A stretch of DNA of 64,000 nt from Torymus aiolomorphi (Eukaryota; Arthropoda; Insecta; Hymenoptera; Torymidae). The stretch lies in contig CM070873.1 of the NCBI GenBank assembly GCA_036365515.1, positions 83,401,948 through 83,465,947 of the forward strand, given 5' to 3'. The translations under genes were made by a program, and so were the position numbers. Position 1 is the stretch's first letter. Each line of letters starts with the position of its first letter. The notes below the pieces were generated by a model. It saw nothing but the letters and a program-made list of their open reading frames with translations. It did no database searches and had not been told where the DNA came from. Shown piece by piece: positions 25,697-38,600 of this stretch.

Positions 25697-26145
25697 TTAG
25701 TAAGATTCACAGTTAGTCTGAGGGCAACAATAATAAGTTGGAGAACATGGTGAGAATGTAATACAAGAGATTTTTTTAACTCCATTCCAAGCAATGTCTC
25801 CTTGAATCATTGTACATGGCTGTAATGTGGTTGAATAAGTTATAAATTGTCTAAAATGAATAAAAATGAAAAAGTAAAAATTCATTGCAAGATGCTTTTA
25901 AATGCTATTTTGTACACAAACTAACCCAGATTGACAAGGTAAACAGGAAGATAAAGGTGTAGTACAATAAGTAACTGTGTTTGAGCAATCACAAACTAAT
26001 CTAAAAGAAATGTATATTTTTAAGTTTATATCACTATGATTTTCAACAGAATAGCTATTATAATGATAAATAAAACTTACTGTTTATTTTTACTTCGATT
26101 AATTGAAGTTAACTTTGGTTTTTTACACTTTACAATTACAGACAT
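25697..26145 (-). CDS. Small cysteine-rich protein, 97 aa, unrecognised
   Basis: Three minus-strand exons: 26145-26081, 26000-25926 and 25850-25697 (TAA). Introns are 80 and 75 bp, with donors GTAAGT and GTTAGT and acceptors TTTTAG and ATTTTAG; the phases agree (2, then 2). An AATAAA signal lies 14 bases past the stop (25683-25678). The product has 12 cysteines in 97 residues, spaced as CDC, CLPC and, near the C-terminus, CSPTYYCCPQTNC. It starts MSVIVKCKKPK and has no signal peptide or membrane segment, so it is either cytosolic (possibly metal-binding) or misses an upstream exon. It sits between AFG2A and NEPRO on the same strand. I do not recognise the family. The gene model is supported by splice sites and phase only; the function is unknown. 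Confidence 0.6.
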
Positions 26146-26734
26146 GATTTTTTTGTATTTTCAACTTAAATAATTTTGTGAGTTTCCAAATTAAGATTAT
26201 AGCCAAAACATTAAAATTTAATTACGAAATATTAAAACCAAATGAATATCAGTCACTTATTTATTTAAACTACATTCAAGGCGATGATGAGTGAGACCCC
26301 TGTTACCAACCATTACAGAGATCCGTTTTTCTCGAAATTCAAAACTAAATGAAAGAAAAGAGTGCCTGCAATTTTCGATAATGGGTGGACCTCACATCGC
26401 TTTAATTTTCGGTGTAAACCAAAAAATAAATCTGTACACATAAACAATATAATATACTAACCATGTCAAAATTTTCAAAAATATTTTTGTACTTAGGTAC
26501 TTTCTCATAATTATAGCTATTTGCAATTACACTTAAAGCTCGTAATTTATTTATGAAATTAATATTACTATATTATGACAGAGTTTATACATATATTAAT
26601 TGTAAATTAATTATGTACAATTATACTAACGCTATATGGAAAGAATATGATTTTGTATGGAGAAATATGCACAATTTGGAACATTTTGTTACTTTTTATC
26701 AAAGCATTGCCATTTAACCACAATATTATTATAG

Positions 26735-29700
26735 TCAAATCTTTTTAGATTTATGTAAAAATTTTTCATAAATTTTAATTAGATCTAATTGTGTCCCAGG
26801 AACAACAATTGACAAGGCTATTCTAAAATGTTCTTTTGTTATTTGTGTTGCATTAATATTTTCCTTTGCAGCTTCCAAACCAGCTTGTTGACAAATTGCC
26901 TGGATTTCTGCACCTGAGTAGCCTTCTGTTAAATCAACTAGATCTTTTATATCAACATCTTCACTTGTAGGCATTTCATGTAATTTAATTCTGAAAATTT
27001 CTAATCTAGTATCAGCATCAGGCAAAGGGACATATATTAAACTATCAAAACGCCCTGGACGAAGTAGAGCCTATAAAAAATAAAAAAATATATGTCACTA
27101 AATACTAATTTAAAAAACTGAATCTATGAAAGGTAATAATTATAAAAATGTAAATTTTACTTTATCTATTTTATCTGGACGATTTGTTGCAGCAACCAAT
27201 GTAACGTTTCGCAAACTTGTTACTCCATCAAGTTCAGTTAATAATTGCGTTAAAATTCTTTCTTGTACACTACTTCCTGCGCTGACAGTAGAAGTGCTTC
27301 TTTCTGCACCCAGTGCATCAATTTCATCAATAAATATAATAGAAGGTGCTACTTGCTTTGCCCTTTTAAATAATTCTCTTACAGCTCTTTCTGATTCGCC
27401 AACCCATTTTGAGAACAGTTCTGGTCCCTATAAAAGGGTGAATTAATACATAAAAATAATAATGCATAAAATAATATAATAATACATACATTAATATAAT
27501 ACATAAAATGTATAGGTAATAATGAGAGTGGTATGTCACATTATAAAATTAAATTATTGATATATTTCAATTATTTAAGTCTGAATTATTACAACACCTT
27601 AAAGTACCCACAATACTCTTTCTTTTAAATTATAATCAATTTAAAAAAATTTTATAAACTACAGTGTGTGTGTGTGTGCGTACGTGCGTGCGTGCGTGCG
27701 TGCATGCGTGTGTGTGTGTGTAAAAAATTGATAAAAATTATAGTATATATATATATATATAATGGGTATTAGACTTTGAATATCACAAGACAAGAAGTAT
27801 ATGACTTAGTGTGCCACTTGGTTTAATCCACTCAAAAATAAACAATCGTTTAGTTCAAACTAAAAAAATGTAAACTAAAATTACCTTTATATTTAAAAAA
27901 TTTAATTTACTTTCTGTAGCTAATGCTTTTGCGATCATAGTTTTAGAACAACCAGGTGGCCCAAACATTAAAACTCCTTTAGGAGGTGTAATTTTCAATC
28001 TAGTGAATATTTCAGGATGTCTTAATGGCCATTCTATTGATTGTAAAAGCTTTGATTTTAAATCTTTTTGACCTCCAATATCTGACCACTTTACATTGGG
28101 AACATCTATTAAAATTTCTTTCATTTCTGAAGGATGAACAATGTTCAAAGCATAGTTAAAATCTTCTCTAGTTGCAAAATCTTTGTTGGAGTCAGAAATG
28201 GGACCCAATTGAGATTGTCGTATGATAGCTTGTTTTTCAGCTTGTTGACATAAACTACGTAAATCAGCACCAACAAAACCATGTGTTTCATATGCAATCT
28301 CATCTACGTCTTTATGATTTAAAGTATGAGACATTGGCATGATTAATCTTAGTAAGATTTCTTTTCGCATTTCTCTTGTAGGTACTGACATTTCATATTC
28401 TTCATCTATTCTACCTGGCCGTCTTAGAGAAGGATTAATCATATGTGGTTTAGATGTTATTGACAAAACCATTACAGGTTTATTGCTGCGTTGTAAACTG
28501 TCAAAAAGTCTTTCAAGATCACTTGTTTTAGATGACAAAGTATCGATGTTTTCTATAAGAATAACTGATGGTGCTTTTTCATATGCTTCTTCAAATATAC
28601 TATTTAATACTGTTTCTGTTTCTTTAAAATTCTTATTAATATCAGATGCATTAATTTTAACAATGTGAGCTTCAATTTCTGTCAACACAGCTTCAGACAT
28701 TACAGACTTTCCAACTCCTGGAGGACCATAAAGTAAAATACTTTTACATACATAGAAGCCTACATTTCCAAATTTTCCAAGACCAATATTAAAAGATTCT
28801 TTTAAGTTTTTTATCAATTTGGAATAACCGCCTATAAATTGCAGTTGACATGGTGTTTGCTTTTTTCTTTCTTCTTTCTGTTCAGAATTATTTATGATTG
28901 TCCATTTTGTTGAGAAAAGAGCTAAGTACAAATTCTTATTTTGATTTTCTGATATAGCCATTGATGCAAATTTATCTGAGAATTCTTTTCCTCTCTGTGC
29001 ATCTAAAATTTTATATACAAGTTTCTTTCCGTAATATGGAATACTCATCCTATTTCCTATGGAAAATATTCTTTGATGATTGTAATTACTTATTTGTACA
29101 TATAATTCAGTTGTAACTTTTTGTAGGTGACTTTTACCAACAGGTTCAATTATTATTTCTTCAGCAAAAAAAGGATTTGATTTAAGTTTTTCTATTCTTA
29201 CTGATCCTTCTACTCTATCTACTTCTTTTGCTAAAACCATTTTTTTAAAATTTTATTACAAAATGTAATAATTCAAGTTATTTTTGTTCAACAATTAATC
29301 AAGTATCATTGAAAGTAATATAAGTATCATTAAAAAATAATATAATATTGAATGCATTACCTTGCTTTGTTACAAATACTGAAGTTAAACTTTTATCATT
29401 CATTGGCCAAGCTGATTTCACTATGACATTATTATTGTTAAAAATGAGTACTGCATCTCCTATTGCAATTTCACACAATTGCATTGCTAACTCCGATATA
29501 AACAAAAAATTATTTGATTCTCGAGTGTTTATATTCTTTGGTAATTCTGAAATTTATTTGACATTTAAGATTGAAACAGCAAATACTCTTATGAGAATAA
29601 TGTCCTAGGCTAAATTACCTGATTTATAAACTTCAACAAAACCAAAGAAGACGTTATTTTGAATAAAACCATGATTCCACGGTTCTTTGGGTGGACAATT

Positions 29701-29796
29701 TTGTTCATGAATTGCTGTATCCTTTTGTGATAATGTAACTTGGCACATGTCACATGTTACCCATGGACACAAGCTTTTTCGAGCTTTTAATGACAT
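26735..29796 (-). CDS. AFG2A: AFG2-type AAA+ ATPase (SPATA5/AFG2A homologue)
   Basis: Five minus-strand coding exons: 29796-29619, 29486-29361, 29230-27885, 27427-27161 and 27070-26735 (TGA), giving 750 residues with all phases consistent. The N-terminus has a cysteine/histidine cluster ([12 protein letters not shown], about residues 10-35) that could bind zinc. AAA domain D1 has Walker A GPPGVGKS (270-277), but its Walker B reads ILIENID (about 326-332) instead of the usual IDE, and the sensor-1 region reads ITSKP rather than ATNRP. D2 (from about 525) has GPPGCSKT, the SPATA5-type P-loop, a normal Walker B IIFIDEID (about 580-587), sensor AATNRP and arginine-finger region ALLRPGRFD. The linker [13 protein letters not shown] is typical of the family. 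AFG2 proteins are hexameric unfoldases; yeast Afg2 strips factors from pre-60S ribosomes. Exon 2 uses an acceptor a few bases inside the longest open frame, chosen to keep phase. Confidence 0.92.
27517..27762 (+). mobile_element. Short interspersed repeat with (GT)n/(CGTG)n/(AT)n tail, copy 2
   Basis: Matches 15381-15536 almost base for base from TAATAATGAGAGTGGTATG to TATAAACTACAGTGTG. It then enters a GT, CGTG, GT microsatellite to about 27720 and an AT run to 27762. It sits in the 457-bp intron between AFG2A exons 3 and 4. The other four coding introns are under 135 bp, so this insertion accounts for the extra length. Confidence 0.8.
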
Positions 29797-29804
29797 TTTT
29801 AGTA

Positions 29805-29990
29805 CCTACAAAAATTACATTATTAAATTAGTAAACACATTATACATACGATAATATATATCTTACAATTCAAAATTCATATAATATGTCTAGCAATGAA
29901 TCTAAGGAACTATAAGCAGATTTATAAGTAATAAGTTTTAAATACTTACCACTAATTGTTTTGCACTGCATTACACAAACATAACCTAAA
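29805..29990 (-). promoter_or_regulatory. Likely 5'-UTR exon and intron of AFG2A
   Basis: On the minus strand a GTAAGT donor lies at 29949-29944. An acceptor TTTTGTAG ends at 29806, nine bases before the ATG at 29796. This suggests a non-coding first exon ending at 29950 and a 144-bp leader intron. The transcription start itself is not visible. Confidence 0.5.
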
Positions 29991-30450
29991 AAAAAAACCG
30001 CTGCCAATGAGCCCTATTCCGCAGACTTGCAGGGGGTATTATCAAGACCGATTTTTTTACTATTTTAAAATACAGCTTTCTTAAAAAATGTAATTCTTAT
30101 AATAATTTCACACATTAAATAAATTGTACTGCTTACAAGTGCATGTATACTATAATGTAACAATTTTTTTTTTCATTTGATAGTAAAGTTATTAAACGCA
30201 CTTTTATTCGTAAAATTGTAAAAGATTTATATAAATAAAAAATATATAAGGCATATTAATTTATCTTTTCATTGTTACATTATTTGTATAAATTTTCAAT
30301 TTAATTTCTATACAAATTTTATATATGAATAAAAAGACGGTCTTTTTACATCTGTATAGATGCAGGGGGTATTATATCTACCGGCCTTTCCAGTTTCCAC
30401 ATGGAGTGCGTCGTGCGGCGCCGTGCGCCGTGTTTCGTGACCGTGTTACT

Positions 30451-30594
30451 GGTGCGATCCCACGGTGTTCCGAAAAATTAGACGGAACCATTTAAGCCTG
30501 TGAGAGCGAGAGAGACATTCACGGAAGAATCTCTCGCTCGCACTCACGGGCTTAAATGGTTGTCTAATTTTTCGGAACGCCATGGGATTGCACC
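30451..30594. mobile_element. 144-bp hairpin MITE, GGTGCGATCCCA termini
   Basis: GGTGCGATCCCACGGTGTTC plus CGAAAAATTAGAC and AACCATTTAAGCC are mirrored by GGCTTAAATGGTT, GTCTAATTTTTCGG and AACGCCATGGGATTGCACC. The loop is GAGAGCGAGAGA-rich and itself self-complementary (GCGAGAGA / TCTCTCGC). No gene content. Confidence 0.72.
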
Positions 30595-31756
30595 CTAATT
30601 TGTTTGTGATGGGCTTATGACTAAACCTTTTAAAAAAGGCTGTCTTTTTACATTTAAAAACTTTGAAATCCATTTTGGACGGTCCAAATTGTAACGGGAC
30701 GGTCCAAAAGACGGTCGCATGGCTGGTTGAAAAAGACCCCGTCTTTTTACATCACTGATTCCGCTGCATGATGCTCCTATGCCAGGCAAATGAGGTCATG
30801 TGCGCCCATGCATAAATATAAATATACAAAAATAATGCTTTACCCCTACCCCCATGTGCTTATATGGTGCAGCTGCGCACCATGCGGCGGAATAAGCCTC
30901 ATACATTGACATTTACATCTCTGCTTTATAGCTTCATCAAACTAATGCATTTATTATTCCTTTTTTAAATTATTTATGACAATAATTTATTGTATCACAG
31001 CAAATTTTCTCTGTATTCTCAATAAAACTAATACATATTGGTTGAAAATCCACGTTTGAAGTGTAAATAAACTAATTTTCTCAAAAGTTCATAATATATA
31101 CTTATAATTGTGTATGTGTGTGTGCGGGGGGAGGGTATGTAGTATGTACAAATCAAAATATATTGTTTAATATAATTGTTATTTTTAAGCAGCTAATGGT
31201 AGAAGATCGTATAATTATAATTCTTGAATTTACTGGCCAAGTCTACCAATAGATGTTTTTTTGTTCCTTTTTAATTGCAACAGGAATTGGAATAAAAAAT
31301 TATGAAAAACACCTTTTTATGAATCAACGTTTCGGACATTGTTTATTGTTATGTCCCTCTTCAGGATAAATTAGTCGTATAGTCAGATTACGAAGATTAT
31401 ATATATATATATATATATATAGTTAATAAAAATAATTGTTGTCAATTAAGTATTATTAAATAAACTTTTTCGGGGAAATGAGTAGGCTATATGTTAATAT
31501 TTTAGCACGCTACCCCAAATTAAAAAAAAATGAAGGGTTTACGTCAATTATATACCGATATATGAAAAAAATTTCGAGCGCGTCGGATTTGAAGTTCCTA
31601 CGCTCAGTTTTTGAGCGTGACACTTGTAGCCTTCTCCAATTTAGACCCGCGCCTTCGTGATTATTTATAACAATGTAATTTTGCAATAAATGTGACGAAA
31701 TATTTTTTTTCTGTTAGTACAACTATTAATTCGATTTTTCGTCCCTGTCTCGTTTC

Positions 31757-32179
31757 TTAAGGGGGTCCGAAAGTCAATTAAAAATTCAAATTTCGCGCCA
31801 CAATATAGCAGACGAAAAAATAAGTATTTTTCCCATAACAAATAGTAAAAACAATATTACGGAAAACCAGGACTGCATTGCCCTCCGTTACATTATTATC
31901 TATCATTTAACAAAATTTGAAGTTTCTATATAAATATTTCGCTGAATGGCATTTGAATTACTTGATTTTGAGACATTATTCAAATGCCATTCAGCGAAAT
32001 ATTTATATAGAAACTTCAAACTTTGTAAAATGATAGATAATAATGTAACGGAGGGCAATGCAGTCCTGGTTTTCCGTAATATTGTTTTTACTATTTGTTA
32101 TAGGCAAATTATTTATTTTTTCGTCTGCTATATTGTGGCGCGAAATTTGAATTTTTAATTGACTTTCGGACCCCCTTAA
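31757..32179. mobile_element. TTAA-flanked perfect palindrome, GGGGGTCCGAAAG termini
   Basis: TTAA at 31757-31760 and 32176-32179 bound a 415-bp element. TTAAGGGGGTCCGAAAGTCA starts it and TGACTTTCGGACCCCCTTAA ends it. The arms are about 197 bp with very few mismatches (a short run near 31830/32105), around a loop at about 31955-31978. The near identity of the arms implies a recent insertion or strong selection for the stem. Confidence 0.85.
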
Positions 32180-33208
32180 TATTAATAATTGAAGACACAG
32201 CGATTTTTACAAAAAAAAAAATTATCTCGGCTCCCAGAGCACTTAGAGAGTTCGTAGACCCCTTAAAATTTGTGAAAAAATGCCAGCTTTCCAACGAACC
32301 TACTGTCGATTACCTACGACCAATAGTCGAGCCGCAATTGCTTTTACTTATAACAAAAAAAATGACTTCTTTTTATTTTGCGATTTTAAACAATTAAATT
32401 TGAAAAAATCGCTTAGCTATTCATTGTTCGTGAAAGTAGAGATGTTAAACTTTCAAAATCCGTTTACTGCATCCTCGTACGACGTCCCACGGCTTGGGAA
32501 AAATCACGCAAAAATGACCAAAATCTAATAAATAAATGGAATTATGCAAAAACTATTAAATATTTTTAGCTGAAATTTTAACTGCTTATTAAGTGCTGTA
32601 AGAGCTATACTTAAACGAGTTATCAAGCACCTACCGACATTTTTAACAGAGTAATAAACAATCGTAAAAATGGCCTTTTTAAGCGGTTTTTTACGATTTG
32701 CAGATAAACAAATTAACTAAATTTAAATCTGTAAATTGCGTTTGATAGATCTTTTTACTATCTACAAAGTTTACTTTGAACTTTTTTCTGTAAAGTCAGT
32801 AGTTTTTTTGTAGCAGTCGAAAAACTGTTTTTCCGAGCATTCAATTGTTAATTAAAAACATTTCCCATGTAAATTTTTATACTCATTCACCGGGTTATTG
32901 TTCCTTATGACCTCCCCAATCATAACCCGCTTAATAAGGTCGGCTTACAATTAGGTTTCAAAACAGGCAAAAAAAAGAAAAATATTTTATTTATCGACTT
33001 GTAATTTTAACCACTTATTGAACTCATTGAAGACTATATTTGGTTAAAATTTCAAGAGATTATCATCATTTGTTTTTTAGAAAAAAAAATATTTTTAAAA
33101 AATTTACGTTTTGGTTGTCGCACGATAACAAGAGTAAAAATTATCCAATCGTCCTGAAATTTGGCACAGATGTAGCTTTTATATATCGTCCGATCGAGTT
33201 CGTTGCCC

Positions 33209-33580
33209 GTTATCTCGGAGTCCGGCTGAAGAAGTCGTTATCTCAGAGTCCGGCCAAAGAAGGTGTTATCTGGTAGATGGTAGTCCTGTCGAAGAAGGCG
33301 TTATCTGGGATTCCGTCCGAAGAAGGCGTTATCTCAGAGTCTGGCCGAAGAAGGCGTTATGTCGACAAAAATAGACAATATATAGGCGGTGCCGTCAACT
33401 TAAATCTGGGCGAAAAAATTTGCGTGCGAGATAACGCCTTCTTCAGCCGGACTTTGAGATAACGCCTTCTTCGGACGGACTCCGAGATAACGCCTTCTTC
33501 GGGCGGATTTCGAAATAACGCCTTCTTCAGCCGGACTCCCAGATAACGTCTTCTTCGGCAAGACAAAGAGATAACGCCTT
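33209..33580. repeat. Foldback array of GAAGAAGGCGTTATCTC units
   Basis: From 33209 about six units of GTTATCTC(G/A)GAGTC(C)GGCC/TGAAGAAGGC run rightward. From about 33425 six units of the complement GAGATAACGCCTTCTTCGG run on. The central 70 bp (33357-33425) are unique. Unit length is about 27-30 bp. Its design resembles the element at 18928-20225 and the arms near 39.8 and 44.8 kb. Confidence 0.72.
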
Positions 33581-35682
33581 TCTATTCGGTAGCGACGATT
33601 TCTAGTTCAATAAATATTTTATTAATTTGAAAGTCTGAGCTCTAGTTTCATAACTTACCTGTTCTTTTTAAGGTTGTTCCTTAGAGAAGGCAAAGTGAAT
33701 AGAATCAAATAAAAATTTATTTACAAATTCATTTTTATGTTTTATGCAACCCTGTGAATTTTTAAAAGGATCTTGTCGTCAGGAGCCGAGCAATAATTTT
33801 TCAAAGATATACAAAAATACATAGGCTCTTTTGGGAGCGCCTAAATTTTTACTCTTTTTGGCAACAAAAAATTATTTGTACTGAGGGGATTGAGATGAAA
33901 AATGAGTATATTGTAGAGTATATATGTGTAATCTTATATGCACAGTTTTGAAAGGATCTTGTCGGCAGGAGAAAAATCGACCACGCAACCAAGTCGGACA
34001 TTTCAACGCTTCTGAAACGTAGTAGAAACGTTTCCTACTCAATAGGGAAACGTGCCTACGTTTCTTGCTTTCTGGGTAAGAACCCAAAGTAAGAACTTTC
34101 AAGGAAATGTAAAATTCTATTTTTACAAAAATTTATCACATTTTACATTTTCTTTAAAAACGCGCAAAGATATCTATATACCGCCAGGTGGTGTGGAAAC
34201 GACATCATAACAAATATATCTATTATTTATCGAAAATGTTTATTAATATTCTTACTCAAAAAAATAACAACCGAAAATTCAGCTATTTTAAAAATTTATT
34301 GCAATGTCTATAATTATGTTATTTAATACCTATAATCTTTTGCAAAAAATTATGTTATTTAATACATATAATCTGTTCGCAAAAAATTATGTTTTTCACA
34401 TACCACACGTAAAGTATTGTGTTTACTCTCTGACGTTAGAGAGTAAAACGCAACATGTACTCCCTCCTAGAAACTGCGACGCACATGCACGTTTTCCTAT
34501 TTTTTTCCCGACCAGCGCCGCCTGCGCGTGTTGCTGCCCTCGCTTCGCTCGGGCATCAAATCCCTCCCGGGCTCACATAGCCTACTTTACTCCCTAGGCG
34601 CATAATCTACTATTTTATACATAACTAATGCACGGCTATAGCTATCGACACAATTTTTTGCTTACTCCTAGAGGAAGCCTTGTGATGGTGAAAAAAAAGT
34701 TTTTCGAGAAAACATGATAGAAATGTTGTTCTTGTACGACGTTTAAAACCAAAATACACTATTTTTAAAAAATGTTCATATGAATGCGTGTATGTATGTA
34801 AGTGTATGTATACGGGTAGATCTCGGGATCCATTGGACGGTTGGACCGATAACAGGACAGAGTTTATCCTTTTTGCTTCTGCTTACTTATTTCGGGAAAA
34901 TATTTCTTTTTTTTTAATTCGATTTTCTTTTGTCTTATTCGATTTCTTGTCATGTCCGATTCATTGTCTTTTTCGATTTCTCAAGTCACTATATTTATCA
35001 TGCTAGTTTTGAAAGACAATAGTGAGATGAAGTCTATAACTTAGTTATTTATTAAATGGATCCCAGAAATAGATGCATTAGTTTGTTTGAAATGTTTCGA
35101 ACTCATAACGGTGACAAAATGCACGTGACTGCGTGGAAACCCGGTCAAAAGTACTTGTGCCCGTGAGGATACAAACGTTGTTAGAGAGGCAGATGGAGGA
35201 GGCTAATAGAGAGCCCGAGCTGCCTGTCAATGAATGTCGCTCCGATTCGTCCAAACAAGATCGAAACACTGCAAGCCCAGTCAGTCTTTTCGCGAATCCC
35301 TATCTACGTGGGTGTACGGCGGTCGATTCCCCGTGTACCGATAATGTGTGGGTTTCTCTTTTTTCAACCTAGTTAATTTTCAGTGCTCAATTTAATCTTT
35401 CCTTTAACAATATGCATAATTTGACTTGATTGATCTTTTATTTTACCCGACATTTTTATTGATAATTTTATATTAAAATTAAAGTAACATTTTTAAATAT
35501 CAAATTTCGACAGTACCAATGTACTTTTTTCTATACCAGCAGATTTATTTCTTGAAATCTAGAACCAAAATGGGCTTTTCCCAGTGCAGTGGTCACTGAA
35601 GCCAACGTTGCACAAATACCAGTTTCCAAACATGTGAAGCACATAATTTCTCACAGCATGAATTTGTTATATCGTAATTAAA

Positions 35683-38600
35683 ATGGCGCAAGTTTTATTT
35701 AAATACAAATCAACGTGTTTCATTGGAATTATAATTCTGATTAGCTTGGGAAATTTATACGGAGGTAAGTGCCGCAACTGACATTTTTACCATTTCTTAC
35801 TTTAAAGATAAATATGTAATGTTTGCATTATCTTCGAGAAGGAAAAAATTTTCTTAAAATGACAGATAATTTAATCTACTTAAACGTTTATTACTTTATA
35901 TAGTATATTAAATAACAATGAGTATTATTATGTTATGGATGTTTTAAAAATAACGAGTTCGCTTTATATGAAATAGTTAATGGAGATAAGAAATCGGAAA
36001 AACCGGATCCATCTCCAATTCCAGATGTAAGGAAACACGTCTGTTGTGCCAGACACCACAAAACAGTTGATATCGGTCACGGTGAGTTATTTTTCTATCG
36101 CATTTTGCGACTGACCTTTTTCCTGATAAGAGACAATAAACTAATGAATAGAAAATCTCGATAAATCTCGGAGACTTGGTCGCTTGACAATGGCAAGCTT
36201 GATGCCATATATGCAATGCCCGGTGCATCATCCGGAGCTCCGGTAAATCTGATTATCCGTTTGTCTATCTTAAATTGCATGATAGCCCGCATCGCGTACT
36301 TTAGAGCGATTGCAACCTTACAGGGTATGCCTCTAACTGTAACAAGCCGCTACAGCTTTAGAACAAAAAGGCTTCAATCAACAAGATGGAAAAGTTTATT
36401 TACAATCAATGTTAATAATTTCTAATGAATTTCCTCACATAAGTACCTATACCTATACAGCATTTTGAAATTAAAGTATATGAAAAATAAAGTCCAAATT
36501 TATCGTAGAAATCCAGTGTTGACTCATGAACGAATTTATCGCAACATTTACAAGTAAACAGAATAATTTCCAAAAATTATGAGCTCATACATTTGAAAAG
36601 TCAAAATAAATCCGCAGAAAAAGACGCATGATTCGAAAATGAGATACCGACTGGGAAAACAAACAACTTAAGTGGCCCAATAAAGCTGGGGAGCATATAA
36701 ATTTTCGCAGTGCCCGCAATAATTTGCCCGCAGCGCACTCTTTTCTCCCAAGACCACCGAGCGCGCGATCCGCTGCTAAAAATACACATGGGTACTCGGA
36801 TATTCCGCGCTTTTGCTTTTTTCCATCCATTTTATAGGGATATTACGATGTTTCACGACTACTTTGTTTTCTTCGTTAATTGGGACGTCCGAAAAGTAAT
36901 CTTTATTATTCTCAGGAATTTCTGGTCAAGTAATCCAAATCGATGCAGGATATTGTAAAAGTTTCTGTCCTCGTCACCTGGTTGACGATCCTGGAGACGC
37001 TAGTCGGCCAGCTGTTCAGGTGAGGCTTTTTAATTACTTTGTTTATAACTCGTTGAGAACTTCTTCTCCAAATGTCTTACTTCTTCGAACTTCTTACTTC
37101 TCCTTGGAAAGAATATCATAAATATACACGAGTTTTAAATGTATTCCAAATAATACTTTGTTTATTGTCGCACAAAGCCATTAACGGTAGTGTAAACGCG
37201 CGATACTTCAATAATTATGTATCACGCACAATAAAATGCGGCATCGACATTAATGCACCTATACATCTGTTACAATTTGCACTTTGATATGTAAAATGCA
37301 AGTGTATCAATAACGATTTGTTATATATCAAGCACTTTTTAAAGTAGTTGATCACTTATAACAATCGCTCAATAATGTCGTTAAATCAAAATTTCAAAAT
37401 ACACGTTTTTCAAATAAATCATTTCTTTAAATATAACAAATAATACGATTTTCAATTATACACTTGTTTGCTTTGATATTAACGATTTCTTATCTCAAAT
37501 GAAAGGCCTGTCGAATCATAAATTTCAATTAATTACTTAATTATGGGGGTTTAACTTCAAAGTGAAATTCATACGTATCGTTTGAAGCAATCGAATGAAC
37601 ATTAACACGTCAAAACGAAACTACTTATATTCTTCATCGACTAATAATGAAATGCGCCTGTAATTTTTTCCATGCCAGGTTAATAAGTAATTTTCTTCAA
37701 ATCTTAAAGTTAAAGTTTTATATTAAAGTTTGAATTGTCTATAGTCTGTCATTTGTTATTATAAGAAAAATGTCATCTTTTCATTGAATGTAATAATACC
37801 TCCGAGAATATTTAATGCAGTTTTAAAATTATGAAATAACTGAATCTCTTAAAAGTGTATTGGACATAAGGCTCGACATAAGGTCCCGTTAAAAAATTTA
37901 AGATAAATATTTTGGTTATATTATTCGTCAAAAACAGTAATATTCTACAGTACTAACAGTAAACAATTATGTAATAGTAAATTATGTAACAAGGGAGTAA
38001 AGTCACAGATTATTCCCGCAGGTGAGTTCACTACCAAAGCAAAGCGAGGAAAACCAAGGGAATGATCGACTTTACTCCCGTGTTACCTTATTCCCAGCTT
38101 CCCTGTGGCCACTATTGTGTTTATGTGTTATAATTTTGTTAACTTTAACCAAATTCACCATAAACGTACACAATTAGACTATATATGTTACTTTATTCCT
38201 ATGCAGGTCGCCACTTTTGCCTCGCTTTTCAGGCTATAAAGTGGCCATCATAGTGGAAATATAGGAAGAAAATGTTTTTAGATGTTTTTTCACTTTTTCG
38301 TATAAATAACTGTAAGTCAAATTTCACACTTTTTATGTTATATTTTAAAAAATATTCTCGAAGTGGACATTTTTAAAAATAGAACTTGTAATACATTGAA
38401 TAACATACATTGTCGGTTATATAAGAAAAATAAAGTAGCAAAATAGTTAAATTCAAATAACAATAATTTCGGAACCATTCTTGTTAATGAAGCCACTGAA
38501 ATTTTGTATAGCGCTTTATATTTATCATATTTAATGACTATCATTTTGAACAACTTGTCATTATTTTCGCCTTATACTTGGCCAGTAAACCCTTAAAATT

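Larger units (their letters stand above)
29991..35682. other. 5.7 kb intergenic region between AFG2A and the cystine-knot gene
   Basis: The genes on either side point away from each other. No coding exon is recognised. Listed elements occupy 30451-30594, 31757-32179 and 33209-33580. GCAGGGGGTATTAT occurs at 30028 and 30362. 33000-33190 is a diverged copy of 61700-61990, and 34420-34640 shares sequence in reverse with 63820-63905. The stretch 35080-35380 has higher GC and an open frame on each strand but no recognisable protein. Confidence 0.55.

Noticed and set aside
28339..28668. 109-codon open frame on the plus strand
   Set aside because: Antisense shadow of the AFG2A D1 domain.
35133..35372. 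79-codon plus-strand frame upstream of the cystine-knot gene
   Set aside because: There is an equally long frame on the opposite strand and no family match; perhaps leader or promoter sequence.
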